Source: Porphyromonas pasteri
GTDB taxonomy: Bacteria; Bacteroidota; Bacteroidia; Bacteroidales; Porphyromonadaceae
Assembly (NCBI RefSeq): GCF_014647755.1
Contig: NZ_BMPU01000005.1
Location: 149,272-213,271, forward strand
DNA length: 64,000 nucleotides
Direction of reading: 5' to 3'
The position numbers and the translations under genes were made by a program. Below the pieces are notes generated by a model that ran no database searches, was not told the DNA's origin, and worked only from the letters and a program-made list of their open reading frames with translations. Shown piece by piece: positions 62,176-64,000 of the stretch. Within the stretch, counting starts at the first letter, position 1, and every line of letters starts with the position of its first letter.

Positions 62176-63762
62176 CTAAAGCTCGTACTTCTTCTTCAGC
62201 TCCTTTGCATACTTATCCATTTCGGGGAAGAGATATGACTCTGTAATTCCCATACGAGCTAATTCATCAAGTATATCTGGTTTCTTTTCCTTGGGGATAA
62301 TAAACTTATACCTAATCCAATCTGAAGGAATCTCATGATCTACCCTCTTGGTCAAACGTCCCCCTCTACCTTCAGCTGAGGGAATAAGTCCGAGACCAAA
62401 GATAAAGAATGCCCCTGCCTGATTAATTATCCGAGGATTACCATACTTTGCCTTCACTAGAAATATGCTACTTAAGTCATTTGGCCTAATTAGCGGATCA
62501 AAGTAAGGTTTCTCTTCTTTAATTTGGCGAAGTAAAATCTGAATGCCAGCCCGCTTATTGAACTGTTCTAGCACCTTAGCTTTTACGACACCCTTGGTTT
62601 GCTCAGTATAAATATCGATCTCTCGGTCGCTACACTTAGCAAGATTAGCCAATACCGAAACAGTGTCACTATCATAGTGCTTTGTCCTATCCTCGGGAAT
62701 AGAAAATAGATAAACGGCTCCATCCCTAGCCATAGCCTTAACACCCTCCTCTGCTCCGATACCCTCCCCAGACAAAGCTGTACGCAGGATCGCAAACTTA
62801 ACTTGATCATTGAGTTGCTTATTTGCAAAAAGTGCATCTATCCCCTCCGCAGCAAAAGTAACCGAAGTAGCATTTCGACCTCCACCAGCTCCAACTCCTG
62901 CGCCAGCTAGTGCTCCCGTTACAGCTGCTATACGAGAAAAGACATCACTGTACTCGGAAGTAGGTCCGGGTGCAGACAGGACAACAATCAGAGCGGAAAC
63001 CAAAGGGATCAGACTTCTAGAATAAACAGTCGTAGCAGCGGTAGCTGCTTCAGCAAGACTACCAACAACAACCTCAAGAATTTTCTGATCAGCCGAGATA
63101 TCGGTAGAGCATGAAATGGCATCAGGGAGAATAGTCTTCATAATCGCCCCTTTAACAGGCTCAACATCAACACTGGGAATAGCCTCAATAATAGTCTGTG
63201 CAACCTCCGCAACTATAGTATCAGTAGGAACCTCCCCTTGAAGAACAGATAAAATAGTACAGGCTACTTTTTGAGCCTCCCTAAATAGTTTTTCACCCAC
63301 AGTAGCACCATGCAATGCTCCAGCCAATGCGTCATCTTTTGTAGGCTGGCAGGCAAAATATAAGGCGACAAGTGGATTAGTCGATACATCTAAAAGTCGT
63401 GTCGGGAGCTCATAGTGCTGCATCTGCACAAGATAATCTAAGGCCGACTTACAGATAGAGAAGCTCTGTGGTGTATGTGCCACCATATCCCGAAATAATA
63501 GATGCTCTTTCCTGATCCCATTACTCTGATCCTCTTTCTCTTCCTTATTACTCTTCCTAAAAATTGAGGGCTGGAGCTTCCAACTTATATCAGCATGACC
63601 TCGATAGAAGATTTCAGAACCATTGCATTCTTCAAGAATTGGAGTAATCTTCTCGATAAAATCGGATACTGAGTGCACCTCATTATTTCCCCCCTTTTCC
63701 CTTCCTACAGAGTTAGGGTTTGGTGTAGGAGCTGTGTCATGGGGATGGTTATCTTGACTCAT
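62176..63762 (-). CDS. FRG-domain protein with a long internal insertion
   Basis: 528 residues, AT-rich. The FRG motif appears as FYRGHADISWKLQPSIFR (about 51-68) and continues with QMQHYELPTRLLDVSTNPLVALYFACQ (about 112-138). The usual FRG continuation returns only near 360-390 (DGAVYLFSIPE), so about 200 residues are inserted. The insert is Ala/Gly/Val-rich, with hydrophobic helices SRSLIPLVSALIVVLSAP and IAAVTGALAGAGVGAGGG. The C-terminal part (about 425-510) again matches FRG-type endings (NPRIINQAGAFFIFGLG). FRG proteins often sit in defence islands, role unproven. The start is ATG 63762, 53 bases from its promoter. Confidence 0.82.
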   Translation of the reverse strand: MSQDNHPHDTAPTPNPNSVGREKGGNNEVHSVSDFIEKITPILEECNGSEIFYRGHADISWKLQPSIFRKSNKEEKEDQSNGIRKEHLLFRDMVAHTPQSFSICKSALDYLVQMQHYELPTRLLDVSTNPLVALYFACQPTKDDALAGALHGATVGEKLFREAQKVACTILSVLQGEVPTDTIVAEVAQTIIEAIPSVDVEPVKGAIMKTILPDAISCSTDISADQKILEVVVGSLAEAATAATTVYSRSLIPLVSALIVVLSAPGPTSEYSDVFSRIAAVTGALAGAGVGAGGGRNATSVTFAAEGIDALFANKQLNDQVKFAILRTALSGEGIGAEEGVKAMARDGAVYLFSIPEDRTKHYDSDTVSVLANLAKCSDREIDIYTEQTKGVVKAKVLEQFNKRAGIQILLRQIKEEKPYFDPLIRPNDLSSIFLVKAKYGNPRIINQAGAFFIFGLGLIPSAEGRGGRLTKRVDHEIPSDWIRYKFIIPKEKKPDILDELARMGITESYLFPEMDKYAKELKKKYEL

Positions 63763-63814
63763 ATAAATAAGGATTAAGTTGTGATGGTATTCCTTGGCTT
63801 TCAAGGTATCTACG

Positions 63815-63822
63815 CAAAGATA
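63815..63822 (-). promoter_or_regulatory. promoter of the FRG gene
   Basis: TATCTTTG on the minus strand fits the -7 element, 53 bases upstream of ATG 63762. Confidence 0.55.
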
Positions 63823-63857
63823 AAGGTTTTCACGGCACCAAGTAAGTATAAAACGAA

Positions 63858-63897
63858 GCGAGGCGGTGACCAGCTGGATAGCCAGTCACCGCCTCGC
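63858..63897. terminator. hairpin upstream of the FRG gene, near-copy of the one after it
   Basis: GCGAGGCGGTGAC (63858-63870) pairs with GTCACCGCCTCGC (63885-63897). Sequence and left flank (AACGAAGCGAGG) match the hairpin at 62109, in the same orientation, so the FRG gene is bracketed by two copies. It probably ends a minus-strand transcript entering from the right. Bases 63898-64000 show nothing else. Confidence 0.7.
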
Positions 63898-64000
63898 GAT
63901 GGGTGAGAAGATCGATATGACAGCAGAAGTGAGTACGCACATTCAGAAAAATCACCTAACTCATCTCTTACGTACATACTACACTAACTATACTAAAGCC

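Overview
The window looks like chromosomal DNA of a GC-rich member of the Bacteroidales, most like Porphyromonas. The evidence is the -7 promoter element TAnnTTTG in front of most genes, the near absence of Shine-Dalgarno sites, a type IX secretion (T9SS) C-terminal sorting domain on a lysyl-endopeptidase-like protease, serine palmitoyltransferase, a GlsB/GlsA amino-acid lipid pair, a MurF-Alr fusion, GSCFA and DUF2723 proteins, and a Bacteroidetes-style cobalamin riboswitch. No rRNA, phage or transposase gene is visible.

Layout. 1-407: a cobalamin riboswitch and a second promoter, both reading leftwards out of the window. 408-2.7 kb: a tandem ecotin-like protease inhibitor and serine palmitoyltransferase. 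3.4-10.3 kb: a tricorn-like S41 peptidase, MutY, ribosomal protein L34 (rpmH) and a FadL/OmpP1-type porin, all on the plus strand. 10.4-17.7 kb, minus strand: PurL, an M23/LysM peptidase and a TonB-receptor-like outer-membrane protein. 18.4-24.5 kb: an apparent operon of an ABC exporter, a ClpC-like AAA+ protein with a decayed first ATPase domain, an ECF sigma factor, a probable anti-sigma factor and a Spy-like periplasmic protein. 24.7-27.3 kb: an AT-rich pair of lipoproteins, one with a MACPF (perforin-like) domain. 27.5-30.4 kb: pyk and aroQ, divergent from xerD. 30.5-38 kb: a possible cysteine-peptidase-like protein, a small membrane protein, MiaB, a candidate small RNA, a polysaccharide deacetylase, a DUF2723 protein and tRNA-Lys(CTT). 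38.6-47 kb: a six-gene block valS-glsA-glsB-yraN-GSCFA-murF/alr. 47.2-54.6 kb: small membrane protein, DUF3298 lipoprotein, RsmG, MenG, lysyl endopeptidase, PdxB, DUF3467. 54.6-58.6 kb: a frameshifted second mutY followed by a malolactic-enzyme/malate-permease pair that looks acquired from lactic-acid bacteria. 58.6-64 kb: a candidate structured RNA, a DUF2520 protein, a nitroreductase, a Fic protein and an AT-rich FRG-domain protein.

The most unusual feature lies between the genes. Five intergenic regions carry a modular repeat whose core is four 12-bp palindromes of the type CCACGTACGTAG with centres spaced exactly 21, 22 and 21 bp. Three of these copies also carry arrays of 10-bp palindromes (CC-AATATT-GG, CC-TATATA-GG) on a 22-bp pitch, and two further intergenic arrays use ACCAGTACTGGT on the same pitch. 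Palindromes and spacing are conserved while spacers vary, which suggests arrays of protein-binding sites.

Several genes make distinctive envelope components: sphingolipid (spt), glycine/serine-type acyl lipids (glsA/glsB), peptidoglycan precursor (murF-alr), peptidoglycan hydrolase (M23) and outer-membrane proteins. Accessory genes (MACPF pair, malolactic pair, FRG) are visibly richer in A and T than their neighbours and probably arrived by transfer.
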